DNA of 60,208 nt, from NCBI GenBank assembly GCA_009380075.1, contig WHSO01000015.1, forward strand, positions 1 through 60,208, read 5' to 3'. The notes below the pieces were generated by a model. It searched no databases, was not told the origin of the DNA, and worked only from the letters and a program-made list of their open reading frames with translations. Of this stretch, positions 44,274 through 55,461 are shown piece after piece (the first letter of the stretch is position 1; each line of letters starts with the position of its first letter). The DNA is from Alphaproteobacteria bacterium (GTDB lineage Bacteria; Pseudomonadota; Alphaproteobacteria; SMXQ01). The translations under genes were made by a program, and so were the position numbers.

Positions 44274-44549
44274 ACCGTCCCGCTCCCGTTTCTCCCGGCG
44301 ATGAATTCCATTGGAAAACCCGGGCCGGTGCACCGTCTTGACGGTGGATCAGGGGCCGGACAAGTGCCATATTTGAACCATATTCGTATCCTATCCCTCT
44401 GGCCCTGCACCGGGTCCCCGGTGTCGGGCAACGCTCCGTGTGAGCGGCCGGTACCGTCGCGGACCGAATCATTGGATGGGGAGGGGAACATCCAGGCGCC
44501 GACCCATTTGGCTGTCGGCGCCGTTGCATACGGAACGGAGACCACGACA

Positions 44550-46058
44550 GTGACTCAGGCGATCATCCCCGGCCGGACCGTCCATCTTCCGGCTCTGCCC
44601 GCGGCGAGGCAGACATTCATGAAGTCGATTGCGAGCGCGGCTCTCGCCGGCGTTCTTGCGATCTCGATGATTGCCGTGACGCCAGGGCCGCCGTCCGCCT
44701 TCGCGCGCCCTGCACCGGAAAGCTTCGCCGACCTCGCCGAGGGTCTCCTGCCGGCGGTTGTCAATATCTCGACCACCCAGGTCAGCAAGAAGCGCGAACG
44801 TGGTCCCGAAATTCCGCAGTTCCCGCCCGGTTCGCCGTTCGAGGAATTCTTCAAGGACTTTTTCGACCGTAACCGGCCCGGCAACGGGCCACGCAAGGCG
44901 ACATCACTCGGTTCGGGCTTCATCATCGACCCGACGGGCTACATCGTCACCAACCATCACGTCATCGAAGACGCGGAAGAAGTAACCGTCATCCTGCACG
45001 ACGATACCAACCTCAAGGCCAAGATCATCGGCCGCGACACCAAGACCGACCTGGCGCTGCTCAAGGTCGAGCCGAGGAAACCGCTGGTGGCGGTGAAGTG
45101 GGGCGATTCCGAAGCCGCCCGCGTCGGTGACTGGGTGCTGGCTATCGGCAACCCGTTCGGCCTCGGTGGCACGGTGACGGCGGGGATCATCTCGGCGCGC
45201 AAGCGCGACATCAATTCCGGCCCTTACGACAGCTACCTGCAGACCGACGCCTCGATCAACCGCGGCAACTCGGGCGGGCCGATGTTCAACCTCAAGGGCG
45301 AGGTCATCGGCGTCAATACCGCGATCTATTCGCCCTCCGGCGGGTCCATCGGCATCGGCTTCGCCATTCCCGCGTCCCAGGCCAAGGTGCTGATCGACCA
45401 GTTGCAGAAGTATGGGCGCACGCGCCGCGGCTGGCTCGGCGTAAGGATTCAGACGGTGACGGACCAGATCGCCGAAAGCCTGGACATGGGCAAGGCGCGC
45501 GGCGCCCTGGTGGCCGGTGTGACCGAGGGCGGCCCGGCCGAGGGGGCCGGCATCAAGTCCGGCGACGTGATCGTGACCTTCGACGGCAAGCCGATCGACG
45601 AAATGCGCGATCTGCCCCGTCTCGTCGCGGAAACGCCGATCGACCAGTCGGCCATGGTCAAGCTCCTGCGTAACGGCAAGCCGGTCGAGCTCAAGGTCAA
45701 GATCGGCGAATTGCCCGACGACGTGCAGGAACGCAAGGCGTCCGGCGTCGAAGACAAATCCTCCTTGCAGATGTTAGGCCTGACGCTGACGCCGCTGACC
45801 GACGCGCTGCGCGAGACCTACAAGCTCGATAGTCGGTCCAAGGGCGTGCTGGTGACGGACGTCAAGGAAGGCAGCGCCGGCAAGAAAGCGGGGCTGCAGC
45901 CGGGCGACCTGATCGTCGAGGTGGCGCCGGATACCGTCGCCGCGCCCGAGGAGTTCCAGGAAAAAGTCGAAAAGGCGCGCGAGGCCAAGCGCAAGACCGT
46001 GCTGCTTCTGACCGAACGCAAGAAGATCCGCCAGTTCATCGTGCTGCCGGTGTCCTGA
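44550..46058 (+). CDS. Deg/HtrA family periplasmic serine protease (DegP/DegQ type)
   Basis: Trypsin-fold protease-chaperone with two PDZ domains. From the GTG at 44550 (GGAG ribosome site 9 nt upstream) it has 502 residues. The signal sequence or anchor is at about 25-52 (hydrophobic, ending PSAFA). The catalytic triad is H137 (TNHHV), D167 (KTDLALLKV) and S241 (GNSGGP). PDZ1 starts near RGWLGVRIQTVTDQIA and PDZ2 near LQMLGLTLTPLTDALRE. The frame is open 83 codons upstream, but that part lacks family similarity; an ATG at 44619 is the shorter alternative. It follows hflK-hflC-DUF2065. Confidence 0.93.
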   Translation: MTQAIIPGRTVHLPALPAARQTFMKSIASAALAGVLAISMIAVTPGPPSAFARPAPESFADLAEGLLPAVVNISTTQVSKKRERGPEIPQFPPGSPFEEFFKDFFDRNRPGNGPRKATSLGSGFIIDPTGYIVTNHHVIEDAEEVTVILHDDTNLKAKIIGRDTKTDLALLKVEPRKPLVAVKWGDSEAARVGDWVLAIGNPFGLGGTVTAGIISARKRDINSGPYDSYLQTDASINRGNSGGPMFNLKGEVIGVNTAIYSPSGGSIGIGFAIPASQAKVLIDQLQKYGRTRRGWLGVRIQTVTDQIAESLDMGKARGALVAGVTEGGPAEGAGIKSGDVIVTFDGKPIDEMRDLPRLVAETPIDQSAMVKLLRNGKPVELKVKIGELPDDVQERKASGVEDKSSLQMLGLTLTPLTDALRETYKLDSRSKGVLVTDVKEGSAGKKAGLQPGDLIVEVAPDTVAAPEEFQEKVEKAREAKRKTVLLLTERKKIRQFIVLPVS

Positions 46059-46296
46059 CGCCGGGGCGGCGGACCATTTGATCGCAGGCGGGGCCGTCAC
46101 GGGCCCGTTTCGGGGGTGGACGCAGGGATGCGCCGCCCCCGATGCTTTTGCGCGGCGCCGTCCTCCGCGCGGATCGCCACGCCGCTCGGCAAACGGAGCC
46201 GGTTCAATTCCAGGGAAATATGCTCTAGTAATGGCGCGCCCGACCGTAGCAGCCACCGTCGCCGCCGACCCGACACACGCCGAGAGGATCCCGGCC

Positions 46297-47541
46297 TTGA
46301 CCGCCAAGCCCCTTCTTCGCCCGTTCGCCGCCTTGCGCCCCGCGCCGGGTTTCGCCGCCGAGGTCGCGGCGCCGCCCTATGACGTCGTCTCGACGGAGGA
46401 AGCGCGTGACTTGGCGAGCGGCCGGCCGCTGTCCTTCCTGCACATCTCGAAGGCCGAGATCGATCTGGCGCCCGGCACGGACCCCTATTCCCCCGCGGTT
46501 TACGCCAAGGCGGCGGAGAATCTCGCGTGCCTGATCCGGGACGGAGTCCTGCGGCGCGACGCCAAGCCGTGCTACTACGCCTACCGCATCAGGATGGGCG
46601 CCCATGTCCAGACCGGCATCGTCGGCGGCGGTGCCGTCGCCGCCTACAACGCCAACCGCATCCGCCGCCACGAATTCACCCGCCCCGACAAGGAAGACGA
46701 CCGGGTCCGACAGATCGAAGCGACCGGCGCCCAGACCGGCCCGGTGTTCACCGTGCATCGACCGCATCCAGCGCTGGGCCGGATCGTCGAACGCGTGACG
46801 GCGGGAGCGCCCGCCTATGCGGTGGAGCTCGGCGGCGTCGCCCATACGCTCTGGGTGATCGATGCCGACGCCGATATCGCGGCCGTGTCCGGCACCTTCG
46901 ATTCCATGGACGTGATCTACATCGCCGACGGCCATCATCGCTCCGCCGCCGCATCGCGCGTCGCCGCGGCGCGCGCGGCGAAGGATCCAGGGGCCGACGG
47001 CAACCGGCCGTACGATTACTTCCTGCTGGTCAGCTTCCCCGCCGATGAAGTGGCGATCTTCGACTACAACCGGGTGGTCCGGGATCTCAACGGCCTGACG
47101 GCGGAGGCCTTTCTCGCCCGCGTCGGCGAGGCGTTCACCGTCGCCGCCGAAACCGGTCCGGCCAAGCCCGCAAGCGCCGGGGAATTCGGCATGTACCTGG
47201 ACGGCGGCTGGTACCGGATCGCGCCGAAGGCTCCGCCGGGCGCAGCGGCCTCGCCGGTGGGCCGCCTCGACGTCAGCGTGCTACAGGACCGCCTGCTGGC
47301 GCCGGTGCTCGGCATCGGCGATCCGCGCACCGACAAGCGCATCGATTTCGTTGGTGGCATCCGCGGCCTCGCCGGGCTGGAAAAGCGGGTCGCGGGCGGT
47401 TGGGCGGTGGCCTTCGCTCTCTACCCCACGTCCATCGCCGACCTGATGGCGGTCGCCGACGACAATCAGGTGATGCCGCCGAAATCGACCTGGTTCGAGC
47501 CCAAGCTCGCCGACGGGCTGGTCTCGCTGATGCTCGACTGA
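46297..47541 (+). CDS. DUF1015 family protein
   Basis: About 414 residues. The start of the fold, LLRPFAALRPAPGFAAEVAAPPYDVVS, and the later NANRIRRHEFTRPDKEDDR, YIADGHHRSAAA and QVMPPKSTWFEPKLADGLVSLML are the DUF1015 hallmarks. The DGHHR part has been likened to nucleotide or metal sites, but no activity is established. I prefer the TTG at 46297: AGAGGA lies 8 nt upstream and the family begins just here. An ATG at 46231 would add 22 residues without obvious similarity. It is followed after 11 nt by miaA. Confidence 0.86.
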   Translation: MTAKPLLRPFAALRPAPGFAAEVAAPPYDVVSTEEARDLASGRPLSFLHISKAEIDLAPGTDPYSPAVYAKAAENLACLIRDGVLRRDAKPCYYAYRIRMGAHVQTGIVGGGAVAAYNANRIRRHEFTRPDKEDDRVRQIEATGAQTGPVFTVHRPHPALGRIVERVTAGAPAYAVELGGVAHTLWVIDADADIAAVSGTFDSMDVIYIADGHHRSAAASRVAAARAAKDPGADGNRPYDYFLLVSFPADEVAIFDYNRVVRDLNGLTAEAFLARVGEAFTVAAETGPAKPASAGEFGMYLDGGWYRIAPKAPPGAAASPVGRLDVSVLQDRLLAPVLGIGDPRTDKRIDFVGGIRGLAGLEKRVAGGWAVAFALYPTSIADLMAVADDNQVMPPKSTWFEPKLADGLVSLMLD

Positions 47542-47552
47542 GGCGCGGCGCG

Positions 47553-48500
47553 GTGGTCCGCGGCGCGCGCCGCACCGTCTTCATCATCTGCGGCCCGACC
47601 GCGAGCGGAAAGTCCCGCCTGGCGCTCGGCCTGGCGCGCCGGCTCGCCGAGACGGGTGGCGGAGCAACCATCATCAACGCCGATTCGATGCAGGTTTATC
47701 GCGGTCTCGAAGTCCTCACGGCGCAGCCCGATGCCGCGGCGCGGGCCGAGGCGCCGCACGACTTGTACGGAATGTTCGAGCCCAACGATCCCTGTTCCGC
47801 CGGGCGCTGGCGCGGCCTCGCCCTCGTGGCGATCAAACACGCCCAGGAGGAAGGCCGGGCCGCCGTGGTCTGCGGCGGCAGCGGGCTCTACCTGCGGGCG
47901 CTTACCGGCGGGATCGCTCCGGTTCCGGACATCCCTGCCGACGTCCGCGCCAGCATACGGGCGCGCCACGCCGCGCTCGGCAGTACGGCGTTCCATGCCG
48001 AGCTCGCCGCGCGCGATCCGGAAGGTGCTATGGCGATCCGCCCGTCCGATTCCCTGCGCATGATGCGGGCGATGGAGGTGGTCGAGGCGACGGGCCTGCC
48101 CTTGTCCCGCTGGCAGGAGGTGCCAGCGGAGGGGCCGCCGGCCGGTCTCGCGTTTCGGATCATTCGCCTGTCGCCCCCGCGCGCCGCTCTCTATGCCGCT
48201 ATCGATGCGCGCTTCGACGCCATGCTGCGCGCCGGCGCGTTGGCCGAGGCGGCGGCTCTGGCGGCGCGCAGGCTGGATCCCGACCTGCCCGCGATGAAGG
48301 CCCTGGGGGTGGTGGAATTGGCTCGGGCGGCGGGCGGCGCGATGCCGCTCGAGGACGCGGTGACGCGGGTCAAGACCGCCAGCCGCAATTATGCCAAGCG
48401 CCAGGAAACGTGGTTCAACAGGCAGATAATTGCCGATTTTACGTATAGAGAGATACTTTCGGAAAGTTTTCTGCAAAAAATCTTGCCGGAAATTCTATAA
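47553..48500 (+). CDS. miaA: MiaA, tRNA dimethylallyltransferase
   Basis: Transfers a dimethylallyl group to A37 of tRNAs reading UNN codons, the first step to ms2i6A. About 315 residues. P-loop IICGPTASGKSRLALGLA, then INADSMQVYRGLEVLTAQP, CGGSGLYLRALTGG, RDPEGAMAIRPSDSLRMMRAMEV and the tRNA-binding RNYAKRQETWFNRQ. I chose the GTG just after the DUF1015 stop; the longer open frame lies inside that gene. The last 20 or so codons are AT-rich compared with the rest, merging into the ilvB promoter region. Confidence 0.93.
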   Translation: MVRGARRTVFIICGPTASGKSRLALGLARRLAETGGGATIINADSMQVYRGLEVLTAQPDAAARAEAPHDLYGMFEPNDPCSAGRWRGLALVAIKHAQEEGRAAVVCGGSGLYLRALTGGIAPVPDIPADVRASIRARHAALGSTAFHAELAARDPEGAMAIRPSDSLRMMRAMEVVEATGLPLSRWQEVPAEGPPAGLAFRIIRLSPPRAALYAAIDARFDAMLRAGALAEAAALAARRLDPDLPAMKALGVVELARAAGGAMPLEDAVTRVKTASRNYAKRQETWFNRQIIADFTYREILSESFLQKILPEIL

Positions 48501-48506
48501 TTTTTC

Positions 48507-48535
48507 TTGACCCGGCGGACATGGGCCCCTAGTTT
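48507..48535 (+). promoter_or_regulatory. Sigma-70 promoter of the ilv operon
   Basis: TTGACC (48507-48512) and TAGTTT (48530-48535) are spaced exactly 17 nt, directly after the miaA stop. The leader from about 48542 to the ilvB ATG is about 160 nt. It contains small perfect hairpins: CCGCCC-GT-GGGCGG, and six-pair arms GGAGGA/TCCTCC around TTTG. I saw no branched-chain-codon-rich leader peptide in it. Confidence 0.65.
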
Positions 48536-48702
48536 GCGCCTCCCGGGCTGCGGTCCCCCCGGGGTTTCCTTCGATTCGGAAGGATAGGTTGCCGCCCGTG
48601 GGCGGCGGGGAGGATTTGTCCTCCATTGCAAGGAACGGGTCCCGGGGACAGGGCCGCGCAAGACCGGCCTGGCACGGGCCGGAGTGAGTGAGGAAGGGAG
48701 TC

Positions 48703-50466
48703 ATGGCCAAGGACAAGCTGACCGGTTCGGAGATCGTGCTCAAGGTGCTCGCCGAGGAAGGGACCGAAGTGGTCTTCGGTTATCCCGGCGGGGCGGTGCT
48801 GCCGATCTACGACGCCCTGTTCAAGCAGAAGACGATCCGCCACATCCTCGTGCGCCAGGAAGGCGGCGCGGTTCACGCTGCCGAAGGTTTTGCGCGCTCG
48901 ACCGGGAAGGTCGGTGTCGTCCTCGTCACGTCGGGGCCGGGCGCCACCAACTCGGTCACCGGGCTTACCGATGCGCTGATGGACAGCATTCCGCTGGTCT
49001 GCCTGACCGGCCAGGTGCCGACCCACCTGATCGGCAACGATGCCTTCCAGGAGGCCGACACCACCGGGATCACGCGGCCCTGCACCAAGCACAACTACCT
49101 CGTGAAGTCGGTCGACGATCTGGCGCGCCAGGTGCACGAGGCAATCTATGTGGCGACCCACGGCCGTCCCGGCCCGGTGGTGGTGGACCTGCCCAAGGAC
49201 GTGCTGCAGGCGCTGGCCGACCACGGGCCTGCGCCCCGGCGCGAGGCGCACAAGAGCTATCGCCCCCAGACCCGCGGCAAACAGGACGCGATCGACCGCG
49301 CCATGGACCTCATCGCCGCGGCCAAGCGGCCGATCTTCTACACCGGCGGCGGCGTCATCAACTCCGGGCCGCGCGCGTCCCGGCTGCTGGGCGAGCTGGT
49401 GCGCAAGACCGGCTACCCGATCACCAACACGCTAATGGGGCTCGGCGCCTATCCGGCGACCGACAGGCAGTTCCTCGGCATGCTCGGCATGCACGGGACC
49501 TACGAGGCCAACCTCGCTATGTATCATTGCGACGTGATGGTGTGTATCGGCGCCCGCTTCGACGACCGGGTGACCGGCAAGATTTCGGAATTCTCGCCCC
49601 ATTCGAAGAAGATCCATGTCGACATCGATCCCAGTTCGATCAACAAGAACGTGCTGGTCGACCTGCCCATCGTCGGCGATTGCGCCACCGTGCTGGCGCA
49701 GATGCTGAAGCGCTGGGACGAAAAGAAATACCGGCCCGATACAAAGGCGCTGGCCAAGTGGTGGCAGAGCATCGACGGCTGGCGCAAGCGCAATTGCCTA
49801 GCCTACGAACATTCCGGCACGGTCATCAAGCCGCAGTACGCGCTGGAGCGGCTCCAGGCCCTGACCGCGGGCAAGGACGTCTATTTCACCACCGAGGTGG
49901 GCCAGCACCAGATGTGGGCGGCGCAGTTCCTCAAGTTCGACCGGCCCAACCGCTGGATGACCTCGGGCGGCCTCGGCACCATGGGCTACGGCCTGCCGGC
50001 CGCCATCGGCGTGCAGGTGGCGCATCCCAAGGCGCTGGTGATCGACGTCGCGGGGGAGGCGTCGATCCTGATGAACATCCAGGAGCTTTCGACCGCCGCC
50101 CAGTACCGCATGCCGGTGAAGGTCTTCATCCTCAACAACCAGTACATGGGGATGGTGCGCCAGTGGCAGGAACTGTTGCATGGCGGACGCTACTCCGAAA
50201 GCTACATGGCGAGCCTGCCCGATTTCGTCAAACTGGCCGAGTCGTTCCACGGTGTCGGCCTGATCGCCGAAAAGCCGTCGGACGTCGACGGCGTCATCGC
50301 CGAGATGTTGAAGGTCGACCGGTTCGTCATCGCCGACATCCGCGTCGATCAGACGGAGAACTGCTTCCCGATGATTCCGTCGGGCGCCGCCCATAACCAG
50401 ATGCTGCTCGGCCCCGCCGACAAGGCCGCCAGGCCGATCTCCGAGGAGGGCATGGTGCTGGTCTAG
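48703..50466 (+). CDS. ilvB: Acetolactate synthase, large catalytic subunit
   Basis: ThDP-, Mg- and FAD-dependent enzyme that condenses pyruvate to acetolactate (Val, Leu) or with 2-oxobutyrate (Ile). 587 residues from the ATG MAKDKLTG, preceded by AGGAAGGGAG. The N-terminal ThDP-pyrimidine domain has GYPGGAVLPIYDAL and the catalytic Glu in VRQEGGAVHAAEGFAR; TSGPGATN follows. The C-terminal ThDP-pyrophosphate domain has TTEVGQHQMWAAQF and the VIDVAGEASILMN motif, close to the usual GD-G metal motif but reading AGEAS at the GDGS position. That small change is worth noting; otherwise it is canonical. Confidence 0.96.
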   Translation: MAKDKLTGSEIVLKVLAEEGTEVVFGYPGGAVLPIYDALFKQKTIRHILVRQEGGAVHAAEGFARSTGKVGVVLVTSGPGATNSVTGLTDALMDSIPLVCLTGQVPTHLIGNDAFQEADTTGITRPCTKHNYLVKSVDDLARQVHEAIYVATHGRPGPVVVDLPKDVLQALADHGPAPRREAHKSYRPQTRGKQDAIDRAMDLIAAAKRPIFYTGGGVINSGPRASRLLGELVRKTGYPITNTLMGLGAYPATDRQFLGMLGMHGTYEANLAMYHCDVMVCIGARFDDRVTGKISEFSPHSKKIHVDIDPSSINKNVLVDLPIVGDCATVLAQMLKRWDEKKYRPDTKALAKWWQSIDGWRKRNCLAYEHSGTVIKPQYALERLQALTAGKDVYFTTEVGQHQMWAAQFLKFDRPNRWMTSGGLGTMGYGLPAAIGVQVAHPKALVIDVAGEASILMNIQELSTAAQYRMPVKVFILNNQYMGMVRQWQELLHGGRYSESYMASLPDFVKLAESFHGVGLIAEKPSDVDGVIAEMLKVDRFVIADIRVDQTENCFPMIPSGAAHNQMLLGPADKAARPISEEGMVLV

Positions 50467-50491
50467 GCCGGCGTTGACCGAGGGAATACAC

Positions 50492-51001
50492 GTGGACGAC
50501 AAGACCATTGAACGGCACATCATTGCCGTGCTCGTGGACAACGAGGCCGGCGTGCTCGCGCGCGTGATCGGCCTGTTCTCCGGGCGCGGCTACAACATCG
50601 AAAGCCTGACCGTGGCGGAGGTGGATCCGCGGAACGCGCGCTCGCGCATCACCGTCGTCACCTCGGGCACGCCGCAGATCGTCGAGCAGATCAAGGCGCA
50701 GCTGGACCGGCTGGTGCCTGTGCACAAGGTGTCGGACCTGACCGAGGAGGGCGAGCACGTCGCCCGCGAGCTGGCGCTGGTCAAGGTCCGCGGCAGCGGC
50801 GACAGGCGGGTGGAGAGCTTGCGCATCGCCGATATCTTCCGGGCCGGCGTGGTCGATTCGACGGCGCGCTCCTTCGTATTCGAGATCACGGGCTCGACCG
50901 ACAAGATCGACGCCTTCGTACGGCTGATGGAACCCCTTGGGCTGGTTGACATTTCCCGTACCGGCATCGTGGCTATTGCCCGCGGGGAAAAGCCTATCTA
51001 A
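50492..51001 (+). CDS. ilvN: Acetolactate synthase, small regulatory subunit
   Basis: Regulatory subunit that confers valine feedback inhibition and raises catalytic activity of IlvB. 169 residues. The N-terminal ACT domain begins HIIAVLVDNEAGVLARVIGLFSGRGYNIESLTV, followed by SRITVVTSG and the second half with ELALVKVRG and FEITGSTDKIDAFVRLMEPLGL, ending SRTGIVAIARG. Called ilvH in some genomes. I prefer the GTG six codons into the frame, with GAGGGA 6 nt upstream, over the initial TTG. 25 nt after ilvB. Confidence 0.95.
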   Translation: MDDKTIERHIIAVLVDNEAGVLARVIGLFSGRGYNIESLTVAEVDPRNARSRITVVTSGTPQIVEQIKAQLDRLVPVHKVSDLTEEGEHVARELALVKVRGSGDRRVESLRIADIFRAGVVDSTARSFVFEITGSTDKIDAFVRLMEPLGLVDISRTGIVAIARGEKPI

Positions 51002-52102
<1,101 letters not shown>

Positions 52103-52754
52103 GGCGGGCCCCTTCGGCAGAGCTTCCAAGGCGGACGGGTGGGATTAACCCGCCGCCGGCAGTGCCGATACCCGACGGGGAGGCACCGGCCGCCGGCCGG
52201 CCCCCGCCGCTGCGCCCCCTTGGCATCCGGCCTTGTCCGACCCACATCTCCGGGGCGAGTAAGGCTGGAAGAGTTGAGGCGTGCCGGTTCTCGATGCCGA
52301 GCGGGCCAAAAAAATCGGTCGAAAATACGTCTTCGGTCCATTCGTATATTGCGGACGCGCGTGAAAAGAGCTTAAAACGAAGGCGTTAACCAGGTTTCTT
52401 AAGGCTTTTATGGATTGTTAACGCAACCGGCGTTAGCGTAGATAAGTCATTTGGTTGTATGCGTTAATTCGAATTGGGGCATTCCGGTGGGCGAATCGCC
52501 TGCGACCGGGTGAGACGAACATGAACCAAGGCAACGGCAGGAATATGCAGGCCGGCGGCGGTACGACGCCGCGTCATGCGTGCGCCCGCGCCGCGGTGAC
52601 ACTCATTGCCCTTGGGGTGGGGCTGCGACTTAGGCGCGCCTGAGCCGCGCTCGCGCGCCCGTTCAGGACATATCTGACGCCGATGCCTGTCGTCCTGTAG
52701 GGGCGGCAACGCAAGGTTCAAGGTCGCAAGGCCCCATGTCTTAAGGAAAGACCC
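52103..52754 (+). other. Long leader/intergenic region upstream of leuA
   Basis: About 650 bases. The first 200 are GC-rich with no gene. An AT-rich part at 52370-52475 holds four copies of GCGTTA(A/G)(C/T), at 52383-52390, 52417-52424 (inverted), 52430-52437 and 52461-52468, and is the likely promoter and regulator site. After it comes a short ORF with a Leu-containing end (separate entry) and arms CAGGAC/GTCCTG (52664-52669, 52692-52697). I could not find a clear U-tailed terminator. Confidence 0.5.
52521..52643 (+). CDS. Possible leu leader peptide
   Basis: A 40-residue frame starting ATG with GTGAG upstream, ending in TLIALGVGLRLRRA. Four leucines (codons CTC, CTT, CTG, CTT) lie in the last 13 residues, and a GTG at 52596 would give a 15-residue version with the same end. 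It lies 111 nt before leuA. Leucine codons clustered near the stop, followed by paired RNA arms, recall ribosome-mediated attenuation. The count is modest and no terminator is plain, so it may be chance. Confidence 0.35.
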   Translation: MNQGNGRNMQAGGGTTPRHACARAAVTLIALGVGLRLRRA

Positions 52755-54305
52755 ATGAGCAAGAGTCCCAATTCCAGCTACGTAAAAATCTTCGATACCA
52801 CATTGCGCGACGGCGAACAGTCGCCCGGCGCGTCCATGACCCTCAGCGAAAAGCTGCGCATCGCCGAAGTGCTCGAGGAAATGGGCGTCGACGTAATCGA
52901 GGCCGGTTTCCCGATCGCCTCCAACGGCGACTTCGAATCGGTCGCCGGAATCGCACACACGGTCAAGAAGGCCGTTGTCTGCGGGCTGGCACGTGCGCAT
53001 AAGGGCGATATCGACCGCGCCGCCGAGGCGCTCCAGTCCGCCGCCCGCAAGCGCATCCACACCTTCATCTCCACCTCGCCGCTGCATATGAAGTACAAGC
53101 TGCAGATGTCGCAGGACGACGTGCATGCCGCGGTGATCTCCTCGGTCACCCATGCGCGCGGCTACACCGACGACGTGGAATGGAGCCCCGAGGACGGCTC
53201 GCGCTCGGAGCACGATTTCCTCTGCCGCTGCGTCGAATCGGCCATCAAGGCCGGCGCCACCACGATCAACATTCCGGATACTGTGGGTTACGCCATCCCC
53301 GAGGAATTCGGCGCCCTCATCGCCATGCTGATGAATCGCGTGCCGAACATCGACAGGGCGGTGATCTCGGTCCATTGCCACAACGACCTGGGCCTCGCCG
53401 TCGCCAATTCGCTGGCTGCGGTCAAGGCCGGCGCGCGGCAGGTGGAATGCACCATCAACGGCCTCGGCGAACGGGCCGGCAACGCCGCCCTGGAAGAGAT
53501 CGTCATGGCCATGCGCACGCGCAAGGACCTGCTGCCGTTCGAGACCGGGGTCGATACCACCCATATCATCCGCGCCTCGCGCCTGGTTTCGGCGGTGACG
53601 GGATTCGTCGTCCAGCCCAACAAGGCGATCGTCGGCGCCAACGCCTTCGCCCACGAATCGGGAATCCACCAGCACGGCATGCTGAAGCATGCCCAGACGT
53701 ACGAGATCATGCGTCCCGAGGACGTCGGCCTGACCAAGTCCACCCTGGTCATGGGCAAGCATTCCGGGCGTCACGCCTTCCGCGAGAAGCTGAAGGAGAT
53801 GGGCTTCGACCTCGGGGAAAACGCCCTCGAGGACGCGTTCCGGCGGTTCAAGGATCTCGCCGACAAGAAGAAGGAAGTCTTCGACGAGGACATCCTGGCG
53901 CTGGTGGACGACGAGGTGGTGCGGGCCAACGACCGCATCCGCGTCGAACGCCTGAGGATCGCCTGCGGCACCGAAGGCCCGCAGACGGCGGAGTTGACGC
54001 TCTCAGTCGACGGTGACAGCCGGTCCACGACCGCGACCGGCGACGGCCCGGTCGACGCCACCTTCCGCGCCATCCGCGACCTGTTTCCGCACGAGGCCAA
54101 GCTGCTCCTCTACCAGGTGCATGCCGTGACCGGCGGCACCGACGCCCAGGCGGAGGTTACCGTCCGGCTCGAGGAGCAGGGGCGGACGGTCCAGGGCCAG
54201 GGCGCCGATACGGACACGCTGGTGGCTTCGGCGCGGGCCTATGTCAACGCGCTCAACAAGCTGTTGGTCAAACGGGAGAAATCAGTTTCGGCCATGTCTG
54301 CCTGA
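52755..54305 (+). CDS. leuA: 2-isopropylmalate synthase
   Basis: First committed enzyme of leucine synthesis, condensing 2-oxoisovalerate (from the Ilv pathway) with acetyl-CoA. 516 residues. The catalytic TIM barrel begins VKIFDTTLRDGEQSPGASM (metal Asp in LRDGEQ). It contains SVHCHNDLGLAVANSLAAV (metal His pair) and ECTINGLGERAGN. The C-terminal regulatory LeuA dimer domain, where leucine binds, includes TAELTLSVDGDSRS and VDATFRAI. The ribosome site is AAGGAAAG. It follows ilvBNC on the same strand after a long leader and probably has its own promoter. Confidence 0.96.
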   Translation: MSKSPNSSYVKIFDTTLRDGEQSPGASMTLSEKLRIAEVLEEMGVDVIEAGFPIASNGDFESVAGIAHTVKKAVVCGLARAHKGDIDRAAEALQSAARKRIHTFISTSPLHMKYKLQMSQDDVHAAVISSVTHARGYTDDVEWSPEDGSRSEHDFLCRCVESAIKAGATTINIPDTVGYAIPEEFGALIAMLMNRVPNIDRAVISVHCHNDLGLAVANSLAAVKAGARQVECTINGLGERAGNAALEEIVMAMRTRKDLLPFETGVDTTHIIRASRLVSAVTGFVVQPNKAIVGANAFAHESGIHQHGMLKHAQTYEIMRPEDVGLTKSTLVMGKHSGRHAFREKLKEMGFDLGENALEDAFRRFKDLADKKKEVFDEDILALVDDEVVRANDRIRVERLRIACGTEGPQTAELTLSVDGDSRSTTATGDGPVDATFRAIRDLFPHEAKLLLYQVHAVTGGTDAQAEVTVRLEEQGRTVQGQGADTDTLVASARAYVNALNKLLVKREKSVSAMSA

Positions 54306-54330
54306 AGCGCGGCCGGGGGAAAGTGGTGAT

Positions 54331-54357
54331 GCGGGGCCGGCGATCCGCCGGTCCCGC
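54331..54357. terminator. Strong GC hairpin between leuA and mreB
   Basis: Twelve-base arms (54331-54342 with 54346-54357) pair fully with one G-U and a 3-nt loop. No T tract follows on the + strand. It may still end leuA transcripts with help from Rho, or protect the 3' end. Confidence 0.45.
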
Positions 54358-54375
54358 AAACAAGGGGATAAGTGA

Positions 54376-55425
<1,050 letters not shown>

Positions 55426-55461
55426 AATCGGGCGGGAAAGAACTAAACCGGGGTCGTCATT

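Noticed and set aside
52386-52402. CtrA site upstream of leuA
   Set aside because: TTAA cores are present but spaced by nine bases, not seven, and leuA is not an expected CtrA target.
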